Shown here: positions 17,080-26,252 of the stretch, one piece after another | Numbering within the stretch: the first letter of the stretch is position 1 | Layout of the letters: every line of letters begins with the position of its first letter | Origin: CAZNPU01 sp964575335 | GTDB taxonomy: Bacteria > Planctomycetota > Phycisphaerae > Phycisphaerales > SM1A02 | Direction: 5' to 3' | Assembly (NCBI GenBank): GCA_964575335.1 | Contig: CAZNPU010000015.1 | Coordinates: 1 to 64,000 of the forward strand | Length of the DNA stretch: 64,000 nucleotides | The notes under the pieces: model-generated | What the model saw: the letters and a program-made list of their open reading frames with translations, nothing else | Databases searched by the model: none | Told to the model about the DNA's origin: nothing | Translations under genes and position numbers: made by a program

Positions 17080-18558
17080 ATGCAGGCGGGAAAGATCGCC
17101 AGCCTGACCCTCGGAGCCGTGATGGCGGGGGCCTCCGCGACTCTCTGGTCGGTCGCGCCTCACATACCGTGGCTGCACCAGCAACAGCCGCTGATGCGTA
17201 CCGGCGTGTTGTTTGGCGCAACGGTTGTGGTATTTGCGTTCATTCTGCTGCCGTTCGGTGCGCTGATTGACGCTTCGGTTGCCAAGTTGCAACGATACAT
17301 CGAAGGCGCGGCGTCCAACGATCAGGTGCCGATCTTCGGTCTCGGCGTGCGGCTGATGCGGCCGATCACTCGCGCACTCACCGGTGCTGTTGATCAGTTT
17401 CGTCAGCGCGAGCAGGCGCTGCGCAACCAGCTGGGCGATCTGGAAATTCGCCATCGCGTTTCCGAAGCCGAGCGCCGCCAGATTGAAGCGGTGCTGCACG
17501 CGCAGCGTGATGCGGTCATTGTCACCGATGCATTTCACGAAATTGTGATGGCCAACCAGGCTGCTGCGCAGATTCTCGGCTTTGATCTGGCAAGCGCCAT
17601 TCACCAGTCGATTGATGCTGTGATTGCCGACGATCGCCTGCGTCAATTGATTCGCGACGCCCGTGACACGGGGAATTTCAGCGTTTGCCGCCACGTCGAG
17701 CATTGCCTGACGGTCAAAGACCATGATGGCGATCAGGCTGAGTCGCGCGTATATGACGTGACGCTGACCTGTGTGGAGAACCACAAGCACGAAGTCGGCG
17801 CTGTGGTGACGATTCTGCACGATCTGACCCGCGAGCGCGAGATTTCACAAATGAAATCGGACTTCGTCTCCAAGGCCAGCCATGAATTGCGCACGCCGTT
17901 GTCATCAATTCGCGCGTATGTGGAAATGCTGGTGGACGGCGAAGCGACCGACGAGCGCGGCCGGCAGGAATTTTACCGCGTGATTCAGGATGAAACCGAG
18001 CGGCTGGGGCGGCTGATTGACAACATGCTCAATATCAGCCGCATTGAAGCGGGCATTGTGCAGATCGAGCGCGAGCACGTGGACATGAAGGCGGTCATTC
18101 ATCGCGCCGTTCAGACGCTTGAACCGCAGGCTCGTGACAAGGACGTCTCAATCAATGTGCGCCTCGCTTCAGTGGACCTGACGGTGGAAGGCGACAGCGA
18201 CATGCTGTATCAGGTTGTGTTGAACCTGGTGTCGAACGCGGTGAAATACACGCCCGAAGGTGGCCGTGTTACCGTCGGGGCGGATTCGGACAACCTGACT
18301 CGAAGCGTGGTGGTGTCGATCGCCGACACTGGATTGGGCATTCCGCCTGATTCACTGACGAAGATCTTCGAGAAGTTTTATCGGATCGAAAATTACAAGC
18401 GCGTTGCGAAGGGAACTGGCCTGGGGTTGAGCCTGTGCAAGCACATCGTGGAAACGGTGCATCACGGCCAGATCGGGGTGGAGTCGAAATTAGGAATGGG
18501 CTCGAAATTCTGGTTTGCGATCCCCATGCGTTATGCGGGATCGCGCGCCGCTGCATAA
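17080..18558 (+). CDS. PAS-containing sensor histidine kinase
   Basis: Two membrane segments at about residues 7-28 and 40-62 with only a short loop between them, then a HAMP-like/linker region, a PAS domain (about 145-255, AQRDAVIVTDAFHEIVMANQAAAQILGFD) and the HisKA dimerisation domain with the phospho-acceptor in SHELRTPLSS (His268). The ATPase domain shows N-box NLVSNAVKYTPEG, G1 IADTGLGIPP and G2 GTGLGLSLC. ATG with AAGGAG upstream. The response regulator gene starts 13 bases downstream, and the cluster position suggests that it controls pilus/secretion or the adjacent HD-GYP enzyme. With little periplasmic sequence it probably senses a cytoplasmic or membrane cue. Confidence 0.94.
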   Translation: MQAGKIASLTLGAVMAGASATLWSVAPHIPWLHQQQPLMRTGVLFGATVVVFAFILLPFGALIDASVAKLQRYIEGAASNDQVPIFGLGVRLMRPITRALTGAVDQFRQREQALRNQLGDLEIRHRVSEAERRQIEAVLHAQRDAVIVTDAFHEIVMANQAAAQILGFDLASAIHQSIDAVIADDRLRQLIRDARDTGNFSVCRHVEHCLTVKDHDGDQAESRVYDVTLTCVENHKHEVGAVVTILHDLTREREISQMKSDFVSKASHELRTPLSSIRAYVEMLVDGEATDERGRQEFYRVIQDETERLGRLIDNMLNISRIEAGIVQIEREHVDMKAVIHRAVQTLEPQARDKDVSINVRLASVDLTVEGDSDMLYQVVLNLVSNAVKYTPEGGRVTVGADSDNLTRSVVVSIADTGLGIPPDSLTKIFEKFYRIENYKRVAKGTGLGLSLCKHIVETVHHGQIGVESKLGMGSKFWFAIPMRYAGSRAAA

Positions 18559-18571
18559 AGGAGGACCAAGG

Positions 18572-18985
18572 ATGTCTCAGCGGATACTGGTCGTGGACGA
18601 CGAAGCTCACATTGTGCAGGTGTTATCGCTGAAACTGCGCAATGCGGGCTACACGGTTGAGATGGCGACTGACGGCGAAGAAGCGCTGGAATTGGCGCTT
18701 AAGGCCAGGCCGGACCTGGTGATTACCGATTTTCAGATGCCGTATATGACCGGCCTTGAACTCTGCAGGGCGCTGGCGACAGAGGAATCGACAGCGGAAG
18801 TGCCGGTGATCATTCTGACGGCGCGCGGCTACGCGCTGGAGCCTGAAGATCTGGAAATCGGAAACATTCGTGACGTACTCAGCAAGCCTTTCAGCCCTCG
18901 TGCGATCGTCGAGCTGGTGCAGCGCACACTCGCTGAGACTGCATCTGGTCCGGGACATTCGCAGTTTCGGTCGGAGGTCGCATGA
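18572..18985 (+). CDS. Single-domain response regulator (CheY-like)
   Basis: 137 residues consisting only of a receiver domain: acidic pair D9-D10, phosphorylation site D53 in VITDFQMPYMTG, Thr/Ser in VPVIILTARG and the conserved Lys in DVLSKPFSP. No output domain, so it should act by protein contact. AAAGGAGG lies just upstream of the ATG. Its stop overlaps the start of the HD-GYP gene (ATGA), suggesting coupled synthesis and a functional link. The partner kinase is probably the gene directly upstream. Confidence 0.94.
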   Translation: MSQRILVVDDEAHIVQVLSLKLRNAGYTVEMATDGEEALELALKARPDLVITDFQMPYMTGLELCRALATEESTAEVPVIILTARGYALEPEDLEIGNIRDVLSKPFSPRAIVELVQRTLAETASGPGHSQFRSEVA

Positions 18986-20757
18986 AAAGCGCAGAGATTT
19001 ATTCCGAGGTTTTCCAGCAGCAATGCGTGCTGCGTGATCGGCTGCGCGTTGCGGGGATTGTGCTTGTGTCGTGTGATGCGGCAGGGCAGATTGTTGCCTG
19101 CACCGATGAGATGACAAATCAGGCCGCCGCTGCGCATGAGCGCGACTGGCTGACCGATTTGCTGGTGCGTTCGCCGCTATTTGCGATGCTTCTGGCCAAC
19201 GCGGCGCAGCAATGGGCAGAGCAACTTGAACCGGCGGTGCTTGAACCCGCGCCGGGACTCGTGCTTGCGCCAATGCCGCTGTCCATCCGCCGCCGTCGTG
19301 TGGGGTATTCAGTTGCGGTCATTTTTACATCAGCGATTCTGGAAGCTGAGCAGCTTGCCGCGATGTGCCAGGCGGCAGAACAGGATTTGGAACTGTGCCG
19401 CTGCATGATTGCTGCGCTGCCGCCTGTTTCGCCCAATGAAGTGGGGCGTCTGGTTTCGCTGGTGCGGTTTGCTCATGAAGATCATGCGCGGCTGCTGTCC
19501 AGCGGTCAGGCGGTTGAGCGCGTGGGCGAGCAGCTTGCTGAGTCGTACGAGGAGATGACCCTCCTGTACAACATCATTCAGAGTATGACCGTGCGTGAGC
19601 GGCCGGAACGGTTCGCTGCGCTGCTGTGCCGCGAGTTGCTTGGCACGCTGCCTTACAACTGGATCGGACTGCAGTTCGCCAGTGATCGGCGACGTTTACG
19701 GCATCTGACCGGCAGACTGATCCTGGCGGGGCAAACCGATCGAAACGAAACGCAAAGTCAAGTCCGCAGTGCGTCCGTTCAATCGCCGGATAACGCAAGC
19801 TCTGCGTCAAATGGTTCGGGACGCCAGTCGCACCGCCAGTTTCGCGATGCCGTCAAAGCGCTGCTGGAAGCTACGCTTGGCAGTGATCCGAACACGCCTG
19901 TCGTGCTCGAACCCGATTCGAATCCGCACCATGCTGCGTTTGCAGTATTGGGCAACTCTGTGGTGGCGCATCCGATCGCTAGCGATGACGAGATCGTCGG
20001 GCTGCTTATTGCCGGCAATAAGAACGACGGCGATCCCGCTGCATCATCAGTTGACATCAAATTGCTCGGCGCAGCCGCCACTCACATGGCGATCTTCCTT
20101 GAGAACGCTGCGCTGTATGAAGACCTCAACAGCATGTTCCTCGGCACGCTTGAAGCGTTGACCGCTTCCATTGACGCCAAGGATCGATACACCTGCGGTC
20201 ACTCGCGCCGCGTTGCGCACCTGACGCGCCAACTCGCTGAGGCGATCGGGCTTGATCAGCGCACGGTCGAGCGCATGCACATTGCGGGATTGGTGCATGA
20301 CGTGGGCAAGATCGGCGTGCCCGAAGCGGTGCTTCTCAAGCCCGGCAAGCTCAACGATGAAGAGTTTGCGTGGATTCGTCAGCACCCGGAAATTGGCTAT
20401 CGCATTCTCAAGGACATTCCGCAACTGCATGACATTCTGCCCGGCGTACTGCATCACCACGAACGCTGGGACGGCAAGGGCTATCCCGCTGGCCTGCGAG
20501 GCGAGCAGATACCGCTGGTGGCGCGGCTGATCGGGCTTGCTGATTCGTTTGATGCGATGAGCTCAAATCGAACTTATCGCCCCGCCATGTCGCACGCCCA
20601 GGTTCTGCAGGAAATCACGCGCTGCATCGGCGAGCAGTTTGATCCGGAACTGGCGAGGGTTTTCGTGACGTTGGATTTCACCGCCTACGACCAACTGGTG
20701 CGTGAACACCAGGCGCGGGAGATGCGAGAGCTCAGGCGACAGGAGGAAGCGGCATGA
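18982..20757 (+). CDS. GAF and HD-GYP domain cyclic-di-GMP phosphodiesterase
   Basis: 591 residues. The N-terminal 190 residues are not recognised. A GAF-like region follows (about 190-375, SMTVRERPERFAALLCRELLGTLPYNWIGLQF...), then the HD-GYP domain (about 385-570). Catalytic signatures are complete: HSRRVAHLTRQLA, HD at 439-440 in VHDVGKIGVPE, HPEIGYRIL, LHHHERWDGKGYPAGL with GYP at 500-502, and LADSFDAM. The family hydrolyses c-di-GMP to pGpG or GMP. Overlaps by 4 bases with both neighbours (receiver upstream, STAS downstream), so the four genes form one expression unit. Confidence 0.94.
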   Translation: MKSAEIYSEVFQQQCVLRDRLRVAGIVLVSCDAAGQIVACTDEMTNQAAAAHERDWLTDLLVRSPLFAMLLANAAQQWAEQLEPAVLEPAPGLVLAPMPLSIRRRRVGYSVAVIFTSAILEAEQLAAMCQAAEQDLELCRCMIAALPPVSPNEVGRLVSLVRFAHEDHARLLSSGQAVERVGEQLAESYEEMTLLYNIIQSMTVRERPERFAALLCRELLGTLPYNWIGLQFASDRRRLRHLTGRLILAGQTDRNETQSQVRSASVQSPDNASSASNGSGRQSHRQFRDAVKALLEATLGSDPNTPVVLEPDSNPHHAAFAVLGNSVVAHPIASDDEIVGLLIAGNKNDGDPAASSVDIKLLGAAATHMAIFLENAALYEDLNSMFLGTLEALTASIDAKDRYTCGHSRRVAHLTRQLAEAIGLDQRTVERMHIAGLVHDVGKIGVPEAVLLKPGKLNDEEFAWIRQHPEIGYRILKDIPQLHDILPGVLHHHERWDGKGYPAGLRGEQIPLVARLIGLADSFDAMSSNRTYRPAMSHAQVLQEITRCIGEQFDPELARVFVTLDFTAYDQLVREHQAREMRELRRQEEAA

Positions 20758-21089
20758 AGCTGAGCTATGAGGATCATGGCCACGTCTCGGTGATGACCGT
20801 AAGCGGCGAATTGACCGCCGATCAGAGCGACGCCTTTCGCCGCGCATGTCAGGACCGCATCGACGCGGGTATCCGTGACGTGGTTCTGAATCTTGAACAC
20901 ATGACGTTGGTGGATTCCGCAGGGCTCGAACTGCTGCTGTGGCTGATGGATCAGACCAGCGATCATAACGGACAGCTTCGCCTGGTGAATCCCGATGAAA
21001 CGGTGCGCAAGATTCTGCACCTGACGCGTCTCGATCGCCGCTTCAGCATCCACGACACGATCGAAGCGGCTGCGAAGAGTCTGCGGTAA
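20754..21089 (+). CDS. STAS-domain anti-anti-sigma-type protein
   Basis: 111-residue SpoIIAA-like STAS domain. VSVMTVSGELTADQSDAFRR gives the first strands and LVDSAGLELLLWLM contains the phosphorylatable Ser55 of anti-sigma factor antagonists. Such proteins are switched by Ser phosphorylation from an HPK/RsbW-type kinase, which is not seen in this window. It overlaps the HD-GYP stop by 4 bases (ATGA). The role here could be partner switching linked to the phosphodiesterase; that is inference. Confidence 0.9.
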   Translation: MKLSYEDHGHVSVMTVSGELTADQSDAFRRACQDRIDAGIRDVVLNLEHMTLVDSAGLELLLWLMDQTSDHNGQLRLVNPDETVRKILHLTRLDRRFSIHDTIEAAAKSLR

Positions 21090-21248
21090 GGAGGGCGTTG
21101 TCAGATCAGAACGCAAGAAGTTGAACTTGCCGATGCAATTCTCGCATCATGCAGAACCGCTTTATAGCCAGGCAACAACCCGCAGGAGCGACAGTTCGGT
21201 TTTCAGCATTGAACGTTTCGTTTTAGACCTTTCCTGATTGCGAGTGCG

Positions 21249-22988
21249 ATGATGAACCATCCTGTTTCCAGTGCTGCTGCTGCGATTGAAGCTGCGCCTC
21301 GCCTGCCGCTTGGTGAGATGCTGGTTGGCCGCGGCTTGCTGACGCGCGATCAGCTCAAGCAAGCGCTGGAGCATCAGGCGCAGAAAGGTCATAAGAAGCT
21401 GCTGGGCGAAGTGCTGGTCGAACTGAATTTTCTCACCGAGCAGCAGGTGCTGGAAGTACTGGCGGAGAGCTACGGCATTCCGTTCGCCGTGCAGACGGCC
21501 CGAATCGCCGACCCGAAAATCGTGGAATTGCTGCCGCGTGATTTTCTGCAGGATCATAAGGTGCTGCCGCTGTTTCTCGTGCGAGGCGAGTTGACGGTGG
21601 CGGTGTCGGAACCGACGAACCTTTTTCTGATCGAGGAAATTCAGCGGCTGACCGGGTACGACGTGCAGATCGTCGCTGCCACGGCATCGGAAATTGAAGC
21701 GTCGCTGCGTTCCTACCTGCCCGCCGCCAACGTCTTCGTCATCGATGATATTTACGAAGACATTGATGACGCAGACTTCAGCGTTATTGAGTGGCAAGTC
21801 ACCGAGCTGGCCGACCTGGAAGAAGTGGCTGGCCACAGTCCGGTGGTGAAGCTAGTGAATTACATCATTTATTCTGCAGTGAATGACGGCGCTTCGGATA
21901 TTCACGTCGAGCCGGACGATCGACACCTCCGCGTGCGCTATCGAATTGACGGAAGGCTGTTCACCAAGCTGTCGCCGCCGCACCAGATGCATCCCGCCAT
22001 CGTCAGCCGCATCAAGATCATGAGCAATCTGGACATCTCCGAGCGGCGTATTCCGCAGGATGGCGATGTCCATGTGCGCATGGAGGGTCGGCCGGTCGAT
22101 CTACGCGTCTCCACTATGCCGGGGCGATATGGCGAGAAGGTCGTCATCCGCATCATCGATAATCGAACGAGCAACGTGTCGCTCGACAAACTGGGCTTTT
22201 CGAAGGAGATGCTCGAAACGTGGAAGCAGGTCATCAGCCAACCCAACGGAGTGGTGCTGGTGACCGGCCCGACCGGCTCGGGCAAATCCACGACGTTGTA
22301 CTCAGTGCTCAACCTCATCAACAGTGAGGATCGAAACATCTGCACTGTTGAAGATCCGATCGAATCGAGCATTACCGGCATCAATCAGTTTCAAGTCAAT
22401 GAGAAGGCGGGGTTCACCTTCAGCAATGCACTGCGCGCACTGCTGCGACAGGACCCCGACATCATGATGGTGGGTGAGATTCGCGATGCGGAGACGGCGC
22501 AGATCGTCACCCAGGCGGCGCTGACCGGCCATCTTGTGTTCTCCACGCTGCACACCAACGACGCCATCAGCGCGGTGACGCGCCTTGTGAATATCGGCAT
22601 TGAATCGTATCTGGTCGCTGCCACTGTGCGCGGCGTGCTTGCGCAGCGGCTGGTGCGGAAAATCTGCCCGCACTGCAAAGAAGCGTATGAACCCGATCCG
22701 ATCATTCGCCAGGCAGTGGAGGCAGTTAGCGGACCGGTCGATCAACTGTATCGCGGCCCCGGTTGCAGCCGATGCCGAGGTACGGGATTCGCCGGCCGAC
22801 TGGGTATTTTCGAATTGTTCGTGCCCGATGAGGAACTGCTTACCGCGATTGCCCGCGGCGCAAGCCTGCAGGAACTTCGACAGTTGCTGAACAACAAGGG
22901 ATTCGTCAGCCTCCGCGCCGACGGCATGCAAAAAGTGCGAGGCGGACTCACAACCCCTGAAGAAGTTATCTACGTCACCAGTATGTAG
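21249..22988 (+). CDS. Type II secretion / type IV pilus assembly ATPase (GspE/PilB)
   Basis: Hexameric ATPase powering pseudopilus assembly. The N-terminus has an MshEN-like tandem motif (LPLGEMLVGRGLLTRDQLKQALEHQ, then LLGEVLVELNFLTEQQVLEVLAES), the type known to bind c-di-GMP; the second half deviates at the conserved Gly and Gln. The catalytic core shows SPVVKLVNYIIYSAVNDGASDIHVEP, Walker A GPTGSGKST (340-348), the Asp box VEDPIE, Walker B LLRQDPDIMMVGEIRD and the His box TGHLVFSTLHTNDA. A zinc site is made by C473-x-x-C476 and C506-x-x-C509. 579 residues, the normal size. No retraction ATPase PilT is present in the window. Confidence 0.95.
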   Translation: MMNHPVSSAAAAIEAAPRLPLGEMLVGRGLLTRDQLKQALEHQAQKGHKKLLGEVLVELNFLTEQQVLEVLAESYGIPFAVQTARIADPKIVELLPRDFLQDHKVLPLFLVRGELTVAVSEPTNLFLIEEIQRLTGYDVQIVAATASEIEASLRSYLPAANVFVIDDIYEDIDDADFSVIEWQVTELADLEEVAGHSPVVKLVNYIIYSAVNDGASDIHVEPDDRHLRVRYRIDGRLFTKLSPPHQMHPAIVSRIKIMSNLDISERRIPQDGDVHVRMEGRPVDLRVSTMPGRYGEKVVIRIIDNRTSNVSLDKLGFSKEMLETWKQVISQPNGVVLVTGPTGSGKSTTLYSVLNLINSEDRNICTVEDPIESSITGINQFQVNEKAGFTFSNALRALLRQDPDIMMVGEIRDAETAQIVTQAALTGHLVFSTLHTNDAISAVTRLVNIGIESYLVAATVRGVLAQRLVRKICPHCKEAYEPDPIIRQAVEAVSGPVDQLYRGPGCSRCRGTGFAGRLGIFELFVPDEELLTAIARGASLQELRQLLNNKGFVSLRADGMQKVRGGLTTPEEVIYVTSM

Positions 22989-23075
22989 GAAACACTGTGT
23001 AGCCCGTGCAACGCCGCAGCAATCATCATCGCATTTCGATCTTTGCCCCATACATCTGACCTTTGACATTTACCC

Positions 23076-24320
23076 ATGTCTGCACTCGGCACATATCAAT
23101 ATCGCGCTCGTGACACAACTGGAGCGGTAATCAGTGGCACGCTGACAGCCTCCAGCGCTGAGGAAGTCGGCGCTCGGTTGCGCGCGGAAGGCAAGTACGT
23201 GCTGGCTGTGCAGGAAAATGCGTTGCGTGCTGCGCCGGTGCTTGATGAATTGCAGATTCGCCGCAACGAAGCTGCCAAGCGTGTGCGGCGGGAAGATGTC
23301 ATTGCATTCTGTCAGCAGCTTTCGGTGATGCTTGAAACCGGCGTGCCGCTGACCGAAGCTCTCGATGCTTTGTGCCATCAGGCTCCACGCCGCGAGTTCC
23401 GTAGCGTGCTTGCTGAGCTGCGCGATGACATCGAGAGCGGCGAAAAGCTTTCATCAGCCATGGCCAAATGGCCCCGTGTTTTTCCCAGCATGGTCATCAG
23501 CCTGATGAAAGCGTCCGAAGCCTCCGGCACAATGGCGATGATGCTCGGGCGCGTGGGCGAGTATCTGGCAAAGGAACGCCGCACAATGCGGCAAATCAAG
23601 GGCGCATTGAGTTACCCAGCCTTCATGATGACAATGGGCGTCATCATGACGGTGTTTCTCATGGCGGTCGTGCTGCCTCGCTTTGCGAAAATCTATGAAA
23701 GCCGCTCCGCCACATTGCCTGCGCCGACAAAGGCGCTCATGAGTGTCAGTGAATTCATCACCACGCAATATGCAATCTACGCGCCGATTGTTTTCATTAC
23801 AGGCGTGGTGATTGCGATTTTCCTGCGCCAGCCCGTCGGCAAATTCACGCTCGACTGGCTGCGCCTGCACACGCCGGTGTTGCGCACCATGTACAGCCAG
23901 CTGTACATCACGCGCGCAGCGCGAACGATGGCGACGCTGCTCTCCTCCGGCGTGAACCTGCTCGATATCATTTCCATCTGCCGCGGCGTGACGAACAACG
24001 CCCTGTATGATCGAATGTGGGACGCCATGGAACAGGATGTGCGTGACGGCAAGCAGATCAGCGAGACCATCGCACGCACGCCGTTTATTCCCAAAAGCGT
24101 CGCATCGATGATCGCGTCCGGCGAGCGGTCCGGCCGCCTTGCCGAGGTGATGGAGCGCATCGCTGTCTTCAGTGAGGAAGAACTCGACGCAGCAATCAAA
24201 CAGGTCACCAGCTACATCGAGCCGATCATGATCATGCTCATGGGTGTGGTCGTCGGTGGCGTGGCGATCGCGCTGCTGCTGCCGGTATTCAGTATGGGCA
24301 GGGTGATGGCAGGGGGGTAA
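23076..24320 (+). CDS. Inner-membrane platform protein GspF/PilC
   Basis: Polytopic platform protein that couples the ATPase to pseudopilin assembly. Begins with the family motif YQYRARDTTGAVISGTLTASSAEEV, and has two homologous T2SSF domains: VIAFCQQLSVMLETGVPLTEALDAL ... and TRAARTMATLLSSGVNLLDIISICRGVTNN. There are three membrane helices (about 170-195, 222-245, 380-405). Length 414 residues. The C-terminal YIEPIMIMLMGVVVGGVAIALLLPVFSM is diagnostic. Last gene of the pilus/secretion cluster. Confidence 0.95.
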   Translation: MSALGTYQYRARDTTGAVISGTLTASSAEEVGARLRAEGKYVLAVQENALRAAPVLDELQIRRNEAAKRVRREDVIAFCQQLSVMLETGVPLTEALDALCHQAPRREFRSVLAELRDDIESGEKLSSAMAKWPRVFPSMVISLMKASEASGTMAMMLGRVGEYLAKERRTMRQIKGALSYPAFMMTMGVIMTVFLMAVVLPRFAKIYESRSATLPAPTKALMSVSEFITTQYAIYAPIVFITGVVIAIFLRQPVGKFTLDWLRLHTPVLRTMYSQLYITRAARTMATLLSSGVNLLDIISICRGVTNNALYDRMWDAMEQDVRDGKQISETIARTPFIPKSVASMIASGERSGRLAEVMERIAVFSEEELDAAIKQVTSYIEPIMIMLMGVVVGGVAIALLLPVFSMGRVMAGG

Positions 24321-24494
24321 GGCGACAATCGTCTGCCGCTTGCTGGAGACAGAGATCATCAGGCTTTTCCAGGCGTGAACGTTTGCAGTGTTTGGCCGGC
24401 TTTGCGCGTTCGCGCCTCATGACTCATGCGGTATTCCACCAGCGCCTCTCATCTTTTCCTGTCATGCCTCGTTCGTTGCGCATATGCTTGAGCG

Positions 24495-24965
24495 ATGCAG
24501 ACGATCAAACGAAATTATAGCGCGATTGCGGCAGCGGTATCTTCGCAAGGCGATCAGCAGCAGCGCATGCAGCAGGTTGTCGATGCGCTGTGGGATGCGC
24601 TGCATGACACCGGGGTTTCATGGGTGGGGTTCTACCTAGACCGGCCTGATGAGCAGGACGATCAGCGACTGGTGCTGGGACCGCGGCGCGATAAGCCGGC
24701 ATGTTCGCCTATCGGGCTGCATGGCGTATGCGGCAAGGCGCTGCTTACGCGATCGGTGCAGATCGTGCGCGATGTGAATGAACTTGGGCCGAATTACATT
24801 GCCTGTGATCCGCGTGACCGTGCGGAGATCGTTCTTCCACTGTTTGATTCAAACGGCTGCTGCTGGGGCGTGCTGGACGTTGATTCATGGAATGTGGGAG
24901 CGTTTGACGAAACAGACGCAGCAGGATTGCACCAGGTCTTATGTGCTGCCGGGCTGACGATATGA
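24495..24965 (+). CDS. GAF-domain protein, probable free methionine-(R)-sulfoxide reductase
   Basis: 156-residue stand-alone GAF domain. The segment IGLHGVCGKALLTRSVQIVRDV...YIACDPRDRAEIVLPLFD...WGVLDVDS closely follows fRMsr (E. coli YebR/MsrC), with three Cys in the expected places (PACS, GVCG, IACD). fRMsr reduces free methionine-R-sulfoxide with thioredoxin. The spacing between the Cys differs by one residue from my memory of the E. coli enzyme, so activity is likely but not proven. No operon partners. Confidence 0.78.
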   Translation: MQTIKRNYSAIAAAVSSQGDQQQRMQQVVDALWDALHDTGVSWVGFYLDRPDEQDDQRLVLGPRRDKPACSPIGLHGVCGKALLTRSVQIVRDVNELGPNYIACDPRDRAEIVLPLFDSNGCCWGVLDVDSWNVGAFDETDAAGLHQVLCAAGLTI

Positions 24966-25131
24966 GCAATCTGGTGCAGCGCTACTGCTGACATCGCTGC
25001 AATCGCATCACACCGCGGGTATGCAGGGGTGTTGCTGACGCAGCTCGCTCGTAGCGAGTTTCGAGCAGTTGCGCAGTTACCGCTTGCAGCTTGCATTACA
25101 ACAGCGAATTCTGTCGACTTGTAGAAACATA

Positions 25132-25172
25132 ACGCCTTGCGCAACTGCATGTGGCAGCGTGCAGCAAGGCGT
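25132..25172 (-). terminator. Hairpin downstream of the secreted-protein gene, possible terminator
   Basis: Complementary 9-mers ACGCCTTGC (25132-25140) and GCAAGGCGT (25164-25172), 33 bases after the stop of the minus-strand gene that ends at 25205. On the minus strand the stem is followed by TATGTTTC, so the U-tract is weak. Confidence 0.45.
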
Positions 25173-25204
25173 ATCACGGTACAGCGTGCGTTGAGTTTTT
25201 ATGC

Positions 25205-26023
25205 TTACTGCTGCCGTCGTCGTCGGCTGTAACCAGCAAGGCCAGCCAGGGCGAGCAGTGCAACGCTGCCGGGCGCGGGGATCACGCGAAACGCGCCGTT
25301 GAAGTTCACGGTGTCGCCGGGGGTCAGCAGGAAATCCAGGCGAATGCCCAGTGAGGTGGGCACGATGCCTGCGAGTGGACCAGTTTGGGCAGGCGAGAGG
25401 TTTTGCGAATCCGATGTTGTGCCCGGTCCAGTCAATCCCAGGCTGTAGCCGCTGGCAAAGAGACTTGCTGCATCGGAACCGTCGATAAGGAAGTTCCACA
25501 TCGGGCCATTGCCGGTGCTGACTTCGTTGAGTCCCGAGCCATTGCCCAGCAGCGTCATTGCGCCATTGCCGAAGAATGTTGTGTTCGGACCGGGGGTTGC
25601 AATGTCCATGCTGATATAGATGGAAAACTGCAGGACGTTCTCGCCGGGCATGAGGCCTTCGGGCATGGTATTGGTCACGCTGAACACTGCGCCCAGGAAC
25701 GCGCCTTCCGCAGCGCCGCTGCCTGCGGGGTCGTCATCGACATTGAAATCCCACAGGTTGATGGACCATTCACCAAACGCATCAGTCAGCCCGCCCGGAT
25801 GAGGGCCGTTGGCATGATTGATGTTGTGCACGCCGGGCGTTGCGCTTGGCACAGCGATCTGTGAAAAACTGGTGTTGAACGGCCCGCCTGAGCCGCCAGT
25901 CACGCTGATATCAAAATGCACCACGGGCGCTGCATTTGCTGAAACAGCAGCTATTCCCAGCGCAGCTGCACCTACAACACTGCCACACAACAACCGCAAC
26001 GCGTGCGTTGAGTATTCAGGCAT
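25205..26023 (-). CDS. Secreted protein with PEP-CTERM-like sorting tail
   Basis: 272 residues. Signal peptide at about 1-32 (LLCGSVVGAAALGIAAVSANA), then an Asn/Gly/Thr-rich strand-forming body without recognised domains. The C-terminal tail IPAPGSVALLALAGLAGYSRRRRQQ has a Pro-rich motif, hydrophobic helix and Arg cluster, the three-part signal recognised by exosortase-like systems and frequent in Phycisphaerae. GGAGGAG precedes the ATG. Similar in architecture to the gene at 28627. Probably exported and surface- or matrix-associated; the function is unknown. Confidence 0.88.
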   Translation of the reverse strand: MPEYSTHALRLLCGSVVGAAALGIAAVSANAAPVVHFDISVTGGSGGPFNTSFSQIAVPSATPGVHNINHANGPHPGGLTDAFGEWSINLWDFNVDDDPAGSGAAEGAFLGAVFSVTNTMPEGLMPGENVLQFSIYISMDIATPGPNTTFFGNGAMTLLGNGSGLNEVSTGNGPMWNFLIDGSDAASLFASGYSLGLTGPGTTSDSQNLSPAQTGPLAGIVPTSLGIRLDFLLTPGDTVNFNGAFRVIPAPGSVALLALAGLAGYSRRRRQQ

Positions 26024-26122
26024 GACCTTCTCCTCCAGAGAGTGCTCCCTCTTTCTCAGTTGTGCTCATGGTGACGTGATGCCTTGCTCGATGCCGCGTC
26101 TGCACCGATCGTACTTTGATCT

Positions 26123-26151
26123 ATTATAAGACTGTATCACAATTTCCAAGT
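26123..26151 (-). promoter_or_regulatory. Candidate promoter of the secreted-protein gene
   Basis: Reading the minus strand, a perfect TATAAT (plus 26123-26128) lies about 100 bases upstream of the start codon, in an AT-rich island. The best -35 match is TTGGAA (plus 26144-26149) at a short 15-base spacing. The 11-mer ACTGTATCACA (26131-26141) falls between the two boxes, where a regulator would act. Confidence 0.45.
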
Positions 26152-26230
26152 GAAGCAACCAATTTCCTTTTCGATCACGCGAAGAAGCGTTCCGTGTGTT
26201 TTTAAGACAATCCGGGCAGTGTGATACAGT
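26131..26230. repeat. Spaced inverted repeat ACTGTATCACA ... TGTGATACAGT
   Basis: Two perfect complementary 11-mers, 26131-26141 and 26220-26230, separated by 78 bases, in the AT-rich gap between the multihaem cytochrome stop and the secreted-protein start. One copy overlaps the candidate promoter. The arrangement resembles paired operators for a looping regulator; no known consensus is assigned. Confidence 0.6.
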
Positions 26231-26252
26231 GTCAGGGATGTTGCCTTATGAC

